This document shows, in pieces, positions 37,936 to 45,810 of a DNA stretch of 64,000 nt. The position numbers and the translations under genes were made by a program. The stretch is from NCBI RefSeq assembly GCF_000025265.1, contig NC_013739.1, forward strand, positions 3,596,001 through 3,660,000, in the 5' to 3' direction. The stretch's first letter is position 1, and each line of letters begins with the position of its first letter. This DNA is from Conexibacter woesei DSM 14684 (GTDB lineage Bacteria; Actinomycetota; Thermoleophilia; Solirubrobacterales; Solirubrobacteraceae). The notes below the pieces were generated by a model. The model saw only the letters and a list, made by a program, of their open reading frames with translations. It made no database searches and was not told the origin of the DNA.

Positions 37936-39678
37936 ATGAGGGTGCCGACGCGGCGTCTCGTGGTGCTGACTGCGGTCGCGCTCCTCGCCGCGGCCGCCGG
38001 CAGCGGAGCTGCGGACGCCGCCGTCTGCGCGACCGCGCGCGGACCCGTCAACGGCAGCTTCGAGGAGCCGGCCGTCGGCGGCTTCTACCAGTTTCCGGAG
38101 GAAAAGGTCCCGGGCTGGCACACGACCGCCTCCGACCACCGCATCGAGCTGTGGCAGTCAGGCTACAACGGGGTGCCGTCCGCCGACGGCGACCAGTTCG
38201 CCGAGCTGGCCGGCACCGAGCCCTCCGAGCTGTTCCAGGACGTCGCGACGACGCCCGGTGAGACGTTCGTCTACCGGATCTTCCATCGCGGGCGCAGAGG
38301 GGACGACACGATGCGGATCGAGATCGGTCCGCCCGGCGGGCCGCCGGACGCGTCACGGACCGTCACGACGTCGAACACGGAGTGGCAGCAGGTGGTCGGG
38401 GTCTACCGCGTCCCGCCGGAGCTGACGACGACGCGGCTCGGCTTCGAGGCCGTCTCGAGCGCGTCGAGCGACCCGAGCCAGGGCAACTTCATCGACGGGG
38501 TCGCGTTCGGCGGCGGCGACTGCGCCGTCATGCTCGCCAACCGGCTGCTGCCCGCCGGCGACGACGGCCGCTTCGACCTGCTGCTCGGCGGGGTGCCGGT
38601 CGCGACCGCCGTCGGCGACGGCGCGACCGCCGGCCCGTTCAGCAACCCGTTCGCGGCGATCACGGTCGCCGAGCGAGCCGCGCCCGGGACGCGGCTGGAG
38701 AGCTACGCCAGCGTCGTGCGCTGCCTCGACGACGCGACCGGCGAGCCGGTCGTGCAGGAGGTCGGGACCGAGACCACGCTCCGCTTCGACCGGCAGCGCG
38801 ACGTGACCTGCCGCTTCGCGAACGTGCGCGCGCCCGCGGTCGTCCTGCGCACCGCGATCGAGCCCGGCGGCGACCCCGGGCGCTTCGACCTGCGCGTGAA
38901 CGGCCGCCTCGTCGCGAGCGCAGCCGGCGACGGCACCGTCGCCCCGCCGGAGCGCGTCGGCTCCGGACCGGTGACCGTCTCCGAGCACGCCGCGACGGGA
39001 ACGACGCAGGCCGGCTACGCGACCGCGATCGCATGCCGCTCGCGCGCCGGCCGCGGCCCGGTCATCGCCGCAGACGTCGCGACGCGCCTGCGGTTCGAGC
39101 CGGCGGGCGCCGACGTCGTCGTCTGCACGCTGCTGAACGTCGCGCGCAGACCACCTCCCCCGCCGCAGCCGCCGCACGGCCCGTCCGGTACGCCGGGCGT
39201 CCCGGGCGCTCCCGGCGTCCCCGCTGCTCCGATCGCGGAGAACGCCGCCACCGCGATGTCCGACGCGGTCGATCTCGTCGTCCGAGCTGCGCCGGTGCGG
39301 CAGCGCGTGCGCGTCCCCGGCCCCGCGCGCGTGCGCGTCCACGTCGCGAACCGCGGCCCGAGCTCCGCGACCGACGTGCGGATCGCCGTCTCCGCTCGCC
39401 GCGCAGGACTCCCGGTGCGCGGCGTCGCGCTGCTCCCGCGCACCGACTGCGTGAGTGTCCGCGGCGGCGGCGCGTGCCGCCTGGCACGTCTGCCGGCCGG
39501 CGGTCACGCGACCGTCGAGCTGTCGCTCGCCGCCGCGCGCGGCGGGCGGCTCGTCGTGCGGGCAGGCGCTCGCGCGGACGAGCAGGAGCGCACGCCCGCC
39601 GACAACGTCGCGCGCGCGATCGCGACGGTCGTCGGAGCGCGGCAGCCGAGCGGGCCGGCACCGCCGGTCACCGGCTGA
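37936..39678 (+). CDS. Secreted multi-domain surface protein (choice-of-anchor-like, repeats, DUF11)
   Basis: The 580-residue product has a signal peptide (RRLVVLTAVALLAAAAGSGAADA). Domain 1 (about 35-195) starts GPVNGSFEEPAVGGF and includes VPGWHTTASDHRIELWQSG and QFAELAGTEPSELFQDVATTPG, the pattern of carbohydrate-binding/choice-of-anchor beta-sandwich modules. Two copies of a about 100-residue repeat follow (NRLLPAGDDGRFDLLLGG... and AIEPGGDPGRFDLRVNG..., each with Cys pairs), then a Pro/Gly collagen-like linker (GTPGVPGAPGVPAAP) and a DUF11-type domain (VRVHVANRGPSSATDVRIAV). A surface or matrix role is likely. The 5' leader carries the candidate RNA structure. Confidence 0.82.
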   Translation: MRVPTRRLVVLTAVALLAAAAGSGAADAAVCATARGPVNGSFEEPAVGGFYQFPEEKVPGWHTTASDHRIELWQSGYNGVPSADGDQFAELAGTEPSELFQDVATTPGETFVYRIFHRGRRGDDTMRIEIGPPGGPPDASRTVTTSNTEWQQVVGVYRVPPELTTTRLGFEAVSSASSDPSQGNFIDGVAFGGGDCAVMLANRLLPAGDDGRFDLLLGGVPVATAVGDGATAGPFSNPFAAITVAERAAPGTRLESYASVVRCLDDATGEPVVQEVGTETTLRFDRQRDVTCRFANVRAPAVVLRTAIEPGGDPGRFDLRVNGRLVASAAGDGTVAPPERVGSGPVTVSEHAATGTTQAGYATAIACRSRAGRGPVIAADVATRLRFEPAGADVVVCTLLNVARRPPPPPQPPHGPSGTPGVPGAPGVPAAPIAENAATAMSDAVDLVVRAAPVRQRVRVPGPARVRVHVANRGPSSATDVRIAVSARRAGLPVRGVALLPRTDCVSVRGGGACRLARLPAGGHATVELSLAAARGGRLVVRAGARADEQERTPADNVARAIATVVGARQPSGPAPPVTG

Positions 39679-39854
39679 CACTCGCCCCCACTCCTTGTAA
39701 CAATGCTTACATTCTCCGTTGCACTGCCGGCCGCACCGGTCCATAGTGAGCATCAGAAGGGTCGTCAATCGAGTCAACCGCAAGGAAGACCACGAAGGCG
39801 GCCCTTCCGTCGTGCACGGGCCGGGCGCGACCTCAAGCGCGGCGTCAGCCGGCC

Positions 39855-40736
39855 TCAGGCCGCCGCCGCGCGGACCGCCGGCGCCACCTCGGCCGCGAAG
39901 CGCTCGATCTGCTCGACGGTGTCGCCGCCGGACGGCCAGAAGAGGAAGCCGTCGAAGCCGAGATCGGCGCCGAACGCGCTCAGCGTCTGCACCCAGTGCT
40001 CCGGCGGCCCCTGCAGCAGCCCGCGCACCGGGCCGTCGGCGATCTCGCCGCCGACGTTGTACACGCGCCGGATCGCCGCGGGGTCACGCCCGGCGCGCTC
40101 GGCGGCGGCGTCGATCTCACTCGTCATCGCGGGCACCGCGCTCGGCGGGACGTAGCTGCTCGACGGCAGCCAGCCGTCCGCCAAGCGGCCCGTCAGCCGC
40201 AGCATCCGCGGCTTGATCGCCCCGATCCAGATGCCGATCTCGTGCGCCGGCGGCGGACCGGGACGGAAGCCGTCGACGGTGTAGTGATCGCCGTGGAAGC
40301 GGACGGAGCGCTCGCTCCACGCCGCGCGCACGATCGCGATCGCCTCTGCCAGCGCGTCGACCGACTCGCCGGGGGTGCGCACCGGCCCGCCCATCGCCGC
40401 GACACCCTCCCAGAACGCGCCGGCACCGAGCCCCAGCTCGAAGCGGCCGCCGCTCATCACGTCGAGCGACGCGGCCTGCTTGGCGAGCAGCGCCGGCGGC
40501 CGCAGCGGGAGGCTCGCGACGTCGGGCAGGAACCGCAGCCGCTCGGTCTTCGCCAGCAGCGTGGCGATCAGCGCGAACGTGTCGAGGAAGCGCGCCTGGT
40601 ACGGGTGGTCCTGGATCCCGATCAGGTCGAGCCCGCCGCGCTCGGCCGCGTCGACCTGCCGCAGCAGGTCGGGGTAGCTCGCCGCCTCCGGCGTGAGGAA
40701 GAGGCCGAGGTCGGGCGTCGGGCGGGTCGTGGCCAT
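39855..40736 (-). CDS. LLM-class (F420/FMN-dependent) oxidoreductase
   Basis: The 293-residue luciferase-fold enzyme shows PDLGLFLTPEAASYPDLLRQVDAAERGGLDLIGIQDHPY at the start, then LRFLPDVASLPLRPPALLAKQAASLDVMSGGRFELGLGAG and PHEIGIWIGAIKPRMLRLTGRLADGWLPSSS. The G-x-D-x-x-G-I-Q-D-H-P-Y and F-x-L-G-L-G-A-G blocks are the marks of F420-dependent members. The substrate is unknown. ATG 40736 begins MATTRPTPDLG. A 9-bp inverted repeat with a 41-bp spacer surrounds its promoter region (40756-40814). It is not part of an obvious operon. Confidence 0.9.
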   Translation of the reverse strand: MATTRPTPDLGLFLTPEAASYPDLLRQVDAAERGGLDLIGIQDHPYQARFLDTFALIATLLAKTERLRFLPDVASLPLRPPALLAKQAASLDVMSGGRFELGLGAGAFWEGVAAMGGPVRTPGESVDALAEAIAIVRAAWSERSVRFHGDHYTVDGFRPGPPPAHEIGIWIGAIKPRMLRLTGRLADGWLPSSSYVPPSAVPAMTSEIDAAAERAGRDPAAIRRVYNVGGEIADGPVRGLLQGPPEHWVQTLSAFGADLGFDGFLFWPSGGDTVEQIERFAAEVAPAVRAAAA

Positions 40737-40755
40737 CGCGGGTCTCCTGCGGTCA

Positions 40756-40814
40756 AGTAGTTGCCTACACAATCAAACGACATCGTAGCCGATCTTGTTG
40801 TGCGCGCAACTACT
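40756..40814 (-). promoter_or_regulatory. Long-spaced inverted repeat upstream of the LLM gene
   Basis: AGTAGTTGC (40756-40764) and GCAACTACT (40806-40814) are exact complements 41 bases apart, in an A/T-richer gap. The spacing fits two operator half-sites on either side of a promoter, or looping by a dimer of dimers. Confidence 0.5.
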
Positions 40815-40846
40815 AGACCGTCGTGCGCCGCCCGGCCGCCCGGCTG

Positions 40847-41569
40847 TCATCCGCGCGCGACCCGGTCGAGCACCTCCGCCGTCGCCGCCGGCTGGGAGAA
40901 CATCGGCCAGTGGCCGGCGTCGAGCGTCACATGGCTCCAGCCAGGCGTCGCCGCGTCGACTGGCGACGGGAAGCTGCGTCTGAGGCACGTGACGTACGTG
41001 CGCGGGAGCGCGGCGGCGTCCGCGTTCGTCAGATCCAGCGCCTCGTGGAAGCCGGCGATCGGGTGACCGGCGCCCTGCGTGCGGATCGCGGCGATCTGCT
41101 CGGCGGTCAGCTCGTGCTCGCCGTAGTACGTCTCCAGCTCGGCATCGGTGAAGAACGGCACGCGCGTCGGGTCGCCGCCGGCCTCGGCCGCTGACGTGAT
41201 CGCGCCCTCGAACTCCGGCCCGGCGCCCGCGAACGCCGAGACGCCGTCCTGCGGGATCTCCGCGTCGAGGTAGACGAGCCGCGCGATCCGCTCCGGCGCC
41301 AGCTCCGCCGCAGCCGTGATCGCGCCGCCGGAGTACGAGTGGCCGACGAGCACGACGTCGCGCAGCTCCTCGCGCTCCAGCAGCGCGACGACGTCACGCC
41401 CGTGCACCGAGAGGTCGACGCCGCTCACGTCGGCGTCGCGCTCCTGCCCGCCGAGGCCGGTGAGCGTCAGCGGGTGGACGTCGTGACCGGCCGCCTCGAG
41501 CCGCGGGGTGACCTCGGACCAGGCCCAGGCGCCGAGGCAGGCACCGGGGACGAGCACGATCGTGGCCAT
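40847..41569 (-). CDS. Alpha/beta hydrolase (salicylate esterase/hydroxynitrile-lyase-like)
   Basis: The 240-residue protein begins TIVLVPGACLGAWAWSEVTPRLEAAGHDVHPLTLTGLG, typical of plant-type esterases and bacterial homologues. Catalytic Ser lies in VLVGHSYSGGAIT, Asp probably in the SFPSPVDAATPGW region and His in LDAGHWPMFSQP. It hydrolyses small esters; the exact substrate is unknown. ATG 41569 has GGAG 8 bases upstream. The WYL-type regulator at 41666-42640 is divergent from it, 96 bases away, and is its likely regulator. Confidence 0.88.
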   Translation of the reverse strand: MATIVLVPGACLGAWAWSEVTPRLEAAGHDVHPLTLTGLGGQERDADVSGVDLSVHGRDVVALLEREELRDVVLVGHSYSGGAITAAAELAPERIARLVYLDAEIPQDGVSAFAGAGPEFEGAITSAAEAGGDPTRVPFFTDAELETYYGEHELTAEQIAAIRTQGAGHPIAGFHEALDLTNADAAALPRTYVTCLRRSFPSPVDAATPGWSHVTLDAGHWPMFSQPAATAEVLDRVARG

Positions 41570-41625
41570 GGTTGTCGCTCCTTCGTCGTTGACTGCGGGC
41601 ATGTCGTAGACCCTAGAAGCCAATC

Positions 41626-41642
41626 AGGGCGGTTTCTGCCCT
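41626..41642. promoter_or_regulatory. Short palindrome between hydrolase and WYL regulator
   Basis: AGGGC (41626-41630) and GCCCT (41638-41642), 7-base spacer, lie in the 96-bp divergent promoter region, a fitting operator site for the WYL regulator. Confidence 0.4.
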
Positions 41643-41665
41643 CATTTCGTGATTTCCTTCTCTGT

Positions 41666-42640
41666 ATGTCCCGTCCGACGACGCGCGTGCTCGAACTGCT
41701 GGAGCTGCTGCAGGACCGCCAGCAGGTGACCGGCCCGGAGCTGGCGCAGCGGCTCGGCGTCGACCACCGCACTGTCCGCCGCTACATCGCGAAGCTGGAG
41801 GAGTTGGGGATCCCCGTCGAGGCCGACCGCGGCCGCCGCGGCGGTTACCGGCTGCGCCCCGGCTTCAAGCTGCCGCCGCTGATGCTGACCGACGACGAGG
41901 CGAGCGCCGTCGTGCTGGGGCTGCTCGCCGCGCAGAGCAGCGGCCTGACGACCGCCGCCCCGGCGGTCGAGAGCGCGCTGCAGAAACTGCGCCGCGTGCT
42001 GCCGGTCGAGCTGCGCGAGCGCGTGCGGGCGCTGGAGCAGGCGCTCGGCTTCACGCGGCCGGCACCGCATGCGCCGGCGCCGCCGCAGACCGAGACCGTG
42101 CTCGCGCTCGCCGACGCGATCGGACGCGAGCGCCGCGTCGAGGTCGCCTACGCGACGCGCGACGGCGCGGCCTCGACGCGCCAGCTGGACCCGTACGGGG
42201 TCGTCTTCCACAACGGACGCTGGTACCTCTCCGCCCACGACCACGGCCGCGGGGAGCTGCGCACGCTGCGGCTGGACCGCATCGGCTCCGTGCGGATACT
42301 GCGCAGAGCCGCGCCGAAGCCGCCCGGCTTCGACGCCGTCGAGCACGTCAACCGCGCGCTCGCGCGCGTGCCGTGGACGAACGAGGTCGAGGTCGTGCTC
42401 GACGCGCCGCTCGCCGAGATCCGCCGCCAGGTCCCGCCGCACACCGCCGAGCTGGAGCAGCTCCCCGACGGCGGCGGCGTGCTGCTGCGTGCCCGCGCCG
42501 AACGGCTCGACGGCATGGCCCGCCTGCTCGCCGGCCTCGGCGCCCCGCTCGTCGTGCGCAGACCGGACGCGCTGCGCGACGAGCTGCGCGTCGTCGCGCG
42601 GCGGCTCACGGACGCGGCGGATGCGGGCGGAAGCGCTTGA
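41666..42640 (+). CDS. HTH-WYL transcriptional regulator (YafY family)
   Basis: The 324-residue regulator has an N-terminal winged HTH (RVLELLELLQDRQQVTGPEL, VDHRTVRRYIAKLEELGIPVEADRGRRGGYRLR), then the WYL domain with REVEVAYATRDGA, QLDPYGVVFHNGRWYLSAHDHG and LRTLRLDRIGSVRIL, and a C-terminal WCX-type part. The RWYL motif is the ligand-sensing core. It is divergent from the alpha/beta hydrolase gene and probably controls it. The last 35 bases overlap the end of the convergent gene at 42606-43502. The stretch AAGLLPP corresponding to the DNA-contact linker is FKLPPLMLTDDE here. Confidence 0.9.
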   Translation: MSRPTTRVLELLELLQDRQQVTGPELAQRLGVDHRTVRRYIAKLEELGIPVEADRGRRGGYRLRPGFKLPPLMLTDDEASAVVLGLLAAQSSGLTTAAPAVESALQKLRRVLPVELRERVRALEQALGFTRPAPHAPAPPQTETVLALADAIGRERRVEVAYATRDGAASTRQLDPYGVVFHNGRWYLSAHDHGRGELRTLRLDRIGSVRILRRAAPKPPGFDAVEHVNRALARVPWTNEVEVVLDAPLAEIRRQVPPHTAELEQLPDGGGVLLRARAERLDGMARLLAGLGAPLVVRRPDALRDELRVVARRLTDAADAGGSA

Positions 42641-43502
42641 TCACGCGGTCGTTCCCGTCGTACCAGATGACCTTGCGCGGATACTCGGCGCGGCCCGCGG
42701 CCCGTGTCCGGCCCGGCAGGAGCGCGACGTTGTCCTCCACGCCGACCGCGGGCGAGCGCTCCTCCACCGCCGGGCTGTCGGCGTACAGCGCTCGCACCCA
42801 GCGGACGCCGTCCGGGACCAGCGCGGCGGTCGACGCCGACGCTCCGTCGCTCGCGGCGATGACGAACCCTGTCTCGTCGAGCGCCCGCGTCGGCGGCGTC
42901 ACGCCCGTCGTCCACGCGGTCGGTCTCGAGCGACCGGGGCGCCGCACCTCCAGCACGACGGCGATGCGGTCGCCGGGCGCCGGTCTCCCCCCCGCCGGTC
43001 CACGTGCGCCGGGACGAAACGGGACGAGCCACACCGCGCCGTGCGAGCTGGCCACGGCGCGTCGAACCGACGGCAGCAGCACACGCGCGCCGGGCCAGCC
43101 GGACCGGGCCGGGCTCGGGTCGGCGGCGCGCGGCAGCACGGCGCCCGCACGTGCGATCGCATACCCGTCGCGCTCGACGTCGTGCTGGGGCCGGCGCAGC
43201 GCCGCGAGCAGGTCGCGCAACGCCGGCTCGGCCCGCTGCTCGCTCGTCAACGGAGGGTCCCGCGGCACCGTCGCGGCGGGAAGCGTCCCCTGACGTCCTG
43301 AGGGCGTCGTCGCGTCTGGCCCCTGCGGGCGCAGCGCGACGAACCCCGCGGCCGCGCTGACGGCGATCAGCAGCGCCGCCGCGACGGTCGCCGCGATCGG
43401 CGCCCGGCGCAGCAGCGAGACACGCGCGGCCCGCTGCGCCGCTGCGCGGCGGACGGTCGCTCTGCGCAGCTCCCGTTCCAGCTCGTCGAAGAACGCGCTC
43501 AT
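42606..43502 (-). CDS. Single-pass membrane protein, probable partner of the ECF sigma factor
   Basis: The 298-residue product has a short cytoplasmic N-terminus (MSAFFDELERELRRATVRRA), one membrane helix (APIAATVAAALLIAVSAAAGFVAL, about 34-57) and an extracytoplasmic domain of about 240 residues. Its ATG overlaps the stop of the sigma-factor gene (ATGA, 43499-43502). Such coupling is typical for anti-sigma factors, although the zinc-binding H-x3-C-x2-C motif of many anti-sigma factors is absent. The outer domain ends with KVIWYDGNDRVIKRFRPHPP and has no family I can name. It is best described as a putative non-ZAS anti-sigma or effector protein. Confidence 0.75.
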   Translation of the reverse strand: MSAFFDELERELRRATVRRAAAQRAARVSLLRRAPIAATVAAALLIAVSAAAGFVALRPQGPDATTPSGRQGTLPAATVPRDPPLTSEQRAEPALRDLLAALRRPQHDVERDGYAIARAGAVLPRAADPSPARSGWPGARVLLPSVRRAVASSHGAVWLVPFRPGARGPAGGRPAPGDRIAVVLEVRRPGRSRPTAWTTGVTPPTRALDETGFVIAASDGASASTAALVPDGVRWVRALYADSPAVEERSPAVGVEDNVALLPGRTRAAGRAEYPRKVIWYDGNDRVIKRFRPHPPRP

Positions 43503-44068
43503 GCCTCCGCTCCTCTCAGTTGCGTGCGCAGCCGCGCCAGGCCGCGGCTGACGCGCTTGCGCACGACCGCCTCCGAGCAGCGCAGCTCGGCCGCGATCTC
43601 CGCGTAGTCGCGCTCGTCCACGACGCGCGCGAGAACTGCCACGCGCTGCTCCTCGCCGAGGTGCTCGACCGCGTCCAGCAGCGCGGCGGGAGGGTGGGCG
43701 CGGTCATGTGCGGCCAGCTCCTCGACGCGGTCGAGGTCGTCGTCGGTCAGCTCGATCCGCTCCATCGCCAGCCGGCGGCGCGCAGCGCTCTCGACGCGCC
43801 CGCGCCGACGGCTGTCGAGCAGCTTGTGCTCGCCGATCGCGAGCAACCACGCGCGCGCCGCCGTCACGCCCGGGCGGTAGCGCGGGCAGGCCAGCAGCGC
43901 GGCGGCGAACGTCTCGGCGGCGAGGTCAGCCGCGACCTCGGGGTTGCCCGTGCGGCGCACCATGTAGCCGACGACGACGGCGAGGTGGCGGCGGTAGAAG
44001 GCGGCGAACGCGTCCGCGTCACCGCCGGCCGCCGCCGCGAGCAGCGCGTCGTCGTGGAGCTCCATCAT
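43499..44068 (-). CDS. ECF-type RNA polymerase sigma factor
   Basis: The 189-residue protein has sigma region 2 (FAAFYRRHLAVVVGYMVRRTGNPEVAADLAAETFAAAL) and region 4 (HLGEEQRVAVLARVVDERDYAEIAAELRCSEAVVRKRVSRGLARL) with a HTH. The region between has ARAWLLAIGEHKLLDSRRRGRVE, typical of region 2.4. It directs RNA polymerase to a small regulon; a membrane protein co-translated downstream is its likely partner. ATG 44068 is followed by a second ATG 44065; neither has a strong Shine-Dalgarno sequence. Confidence 0.9.
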   Translation of the reverse strand: MMELHDDALLAAAAGGDADAFAAFYRRHLAVVVGYMVRRTGNPEVAADLAAETFAAALLACPRYRPGVTAARAWLLAIGEHKLLDSRRRGRVESAARRRLAMERIELTDDDLDRVEELAAHDRAHPPAALLDAVEHLGEEQRVAVLARVVDERDYAEIAAELRCSEAVVRKRVSRGLARLRTQLRGAEA

Positions 44069-44139
44069 CACCAAGCATCTCGCGCGAGCGCGAAAGCTGT
44101 GACCGACGACGGGCCGCGACGGGCGGCGCCGCGCGGCAG

Positions 44140-44503
44140 TCATCGTCCTGGATCGTGGTCGCTCTGCGACAGCAATCCAGGACGACCGCGCGCCGGGCGG
44201 ACCGGCTCGGGCGCCCGCAGCCGCAGCGCGAGCGCGACGAGGTCGTCGATCGCGGCGCGGACGGCCGGGCCCGCGACGGGCACGACCGCACTCAGCGGGT
44301 GGCCCTGGGATCTGGAGTGCGCGGAGGCAACCGCGGCTGCCAAGCCCTCGGCGATCTGCAGTCGCGTCGTGCGGCGCAGCAGCAACGTCGCGCGGGCGGC
44401 CAGCTCGGGGTCGCGGGACGGGTCCGGCGCCGGCGGCGAGCCAGCGGTCGAGCGCGCCGGGATGGAGTAGCGCGCGGACGCGCGCCCAGGTGCGATTCGT
44501 CAA
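44140..44503 (-). pseudogene. Frameshifted and truncated copy of the gene at 44553-45032
   Basis: The minus strand reads TNRTWARVRALLHPGALDRWLAAGAG in one frame, then, after a single-frame shift near 44425, RDPELAARATLLLRRTTRLQIAEGL ... VALALRLRAPEPVRP in another. Both parts align in order with the intact neighbour (LARLRARLAPSTLDRRIAAGAEP, DPDLGARAARLTRRGSRRQIANGL, LMLAQRLRAPEPVRP). After RAPEPVRP the neighbour goes on with about 45 residues, but here the 39-bp palindromic repeat copy 2 follows and the frame ends at 44140. A normal start is absent (only TTG 44503). Confidence 0.7.
44145..44183. repeat. 39-bp palindromic repeat, copy 2, at a gene break
   Basis: Outer arms GTCCTGGAT (44145-44153) and ATCCAGGAC (44175-44183) and inner arms GTCGC (44158-44162) and GCGAC (44166-44170). 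It has the same length and about 30 of 39 identical bases as the element at 10235-10273, and it sits exactly where the pseudogene loses similarity to its intact neighbour. Confidence 0.65.
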
Positions 44504-44510
44504 GCAGCGC

Positions 44511-44536
44511 GGGCCGGCGCGCGCACGCGCCGGCCC
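44511..44536. terminator. GC hairpin after the gene at 44553-45032
   Basis: GGGCCGGCGC (44511-44520) pairs with GCGCCGGCCC (44527-44536), 6-base loop, 16 bases past the stop of the minus-strand gene. Confidence 0.55.
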
Positions 44537-44552
44537 TCAGCCCAGTCGTCGC

Positions 44553-45032
44553 TCAGGCGGCGACAGGCGCGTCGTCGAGCGCGGCGAGCGCTCGGCGGGC
44601 GACCAGCGGCAGCGCGTCGCCGGCGGAGTAGAGCGGGCCGGCCCCGTCGACCAGCAGCAGGCGCGCGAGCGCGATCCCCTGCGGGCGGACCGGCTCCGGC
44701 GCGCGCAGGCGCTGCGCGAGCATCAGCACGTCGTCGCCGGCCTCGCTGACGGTCGTGCGCGCGACGGGCGCGACGAGCCGCAGCGGGTTCGGGCTGACGC
44801 CGGCGCGCGTGTCGAGGACCGCCGACTCGAGCCCGTTCGCGATCTGGCGACGCGATCCGCGGCGCGTCAGCCGCGCCGCGCGGGCGCCCAGGTCCGGGTC
44901 GGTCCACGGCTCGGCGCCCGCGGCGATGCGGCGGTCGAGCGTGCTCGGCGCCAGCCGCGCACGGAGCCGCGCCAGCGGCCGCGGCGTGCTCGGGGCGGTG
45001 AGGCGGTCGGTTGCGTGCGCGGCGGTGTTCAT
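44553..45032 (-). CDS. Conserved hypothetical protein, Ala/Arg/Leu-rich helical
   Basis: The 159-residue protein is predicted to be all-helical: PLARLRARLAPSTLDRRIAAGAEPW, DPDLGARAARLTRRGSRRQIANGLESAV, then VAPVARTTVSEAGDDVLMLAQRLRAPEPVRPQGIALARLLLVDGAGPLYS and a short C-terminal helix. The RAPEPVRPQGIALARLLL...GPLY part reads like a conserved block also present in the adjacent frameshifted copy. No signal peptide, membrane helix or metal motif is seen. I know similar unnamed proteins in Solirubrobacterales but no function. ATG 45032 begins MNTAAHATDRL. Confidence 0.65.
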   Translation of the reverse strand: MNTAAHATDRLTAPSTPRPLARLRARLAPSTLDRRIAAGAEPWTDPDLGARAARLTRRGSRRQIANGLESAVLDTRAGVSPNPLRLVAPVARTTVSEAGDDVLMLAQRLRAPEPVRPQGIALARLLLVDGAGPLYSAGDALPLVARRALAALDDAPVAA

Positions 45033-45140
45033 GGGACTCCGTTTCAGGGTGCTGGTGAGCGAGTTGGTGATCCACTGTGGCGCGCCCGCCGCGATTCCGG
45101 TGTGAACCTGCTCACCCTTCGCCCGAAAGTCACACGATCG

Positions 45141-45740
45141 TCACGACTCGTCGCTGCCCTCGTACCACAGCTTCAGCGCGTCGCCGATCGTCGCAGCGAT
45201 CGTCAACGCGACGACGAGCACGACCGCCGCGCTGTGCCACGTGTCGCTCATCAGCCACGTGAAGACACCGATCGCCACGATGGCGGTCGCCCTCCAGCCG
45301 TACGCCTCCCAAGCGCGATGAATCCGCGCCCGCGTCTCGCGGCTCACCCGCCTGCGCCCGCGCGCGACCGGCAGCGGCCGCTCCTGCGCCGGCTCCCACC
45401 ACGCGCGCATCAGCTCCCCCTGCAGCGCGTCCCGCTTCCACGGGTCGAGCCAGACGAGCACGAAGCCCCCGCCGGGCTCGACGAGCAGCGGCCCGAAACG
45501 GGCGTCCTCTCTCGCCGCTGCGAGATCCAGCAGCGCGCGCCGCATGTCGCGCTTGCGCAGGCGCTGCTCCGCGACCGGCAGCGCGAGCCAGCCGACGCTC
45601 AGCTCGCGCGCATCGGGCTCGACCACGATCTCGTCATCCATCTCCCGCAATCCCAGATCGGGGTGCATCAGGAAGAGACGCAGCGACGGGTGCGCCTTCT
45701 GCACCTCGTCGCCGAGCAGGATCGGACTGTCGTCCGCCAT
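45141..45740 (-). CDS. Hypothetical membrane-tethered protein
   Basis: The 199-residue protein has a cytoplasmic N-terminal part of about 145 residues with segments DEIVVEPDARELSVGWLALPVAEQRLRKRDMRRALLDLA and GGFVLVWLDPWKRDALQGELMRAWW, and two membrane helices at the C-terminus (ATAIVAIGVFTWLMSDTW and SAAVVLVVALTIAATIGDAL). Family unknown. It starts at ATG 45740 and has no clear operon partner; the chemoreceptor at 45811 is convergent-independent on the same strand 70 bases away, so it may be read through from that gene. Confidence 0.65.
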   Translation of the reverse strand: MADDSPILLGDEVQKAHPSLRLFLMHPDLGLREMDDEIVVEPDARELSVGWLALPVAEQRLRKRDMRRALLDLAAAREDARFGPLLVEPGGGFVLVWLDPWKRDALQGELMRAWWEPAQERPLPVARGRRRVSRETRARIHRAWEAYGWRATAIVAIGVFTWLMSDTWHSAAVVLVVALTIAATIGDALKLWYEGSDES

Positions 45741-45810
45741 CGGGCGGCAGCGTACGCTCGCACCCCGACGCGTCGCGCCGGTTACCGGCCGAACAGACGC
45801 GACCGCCGCC

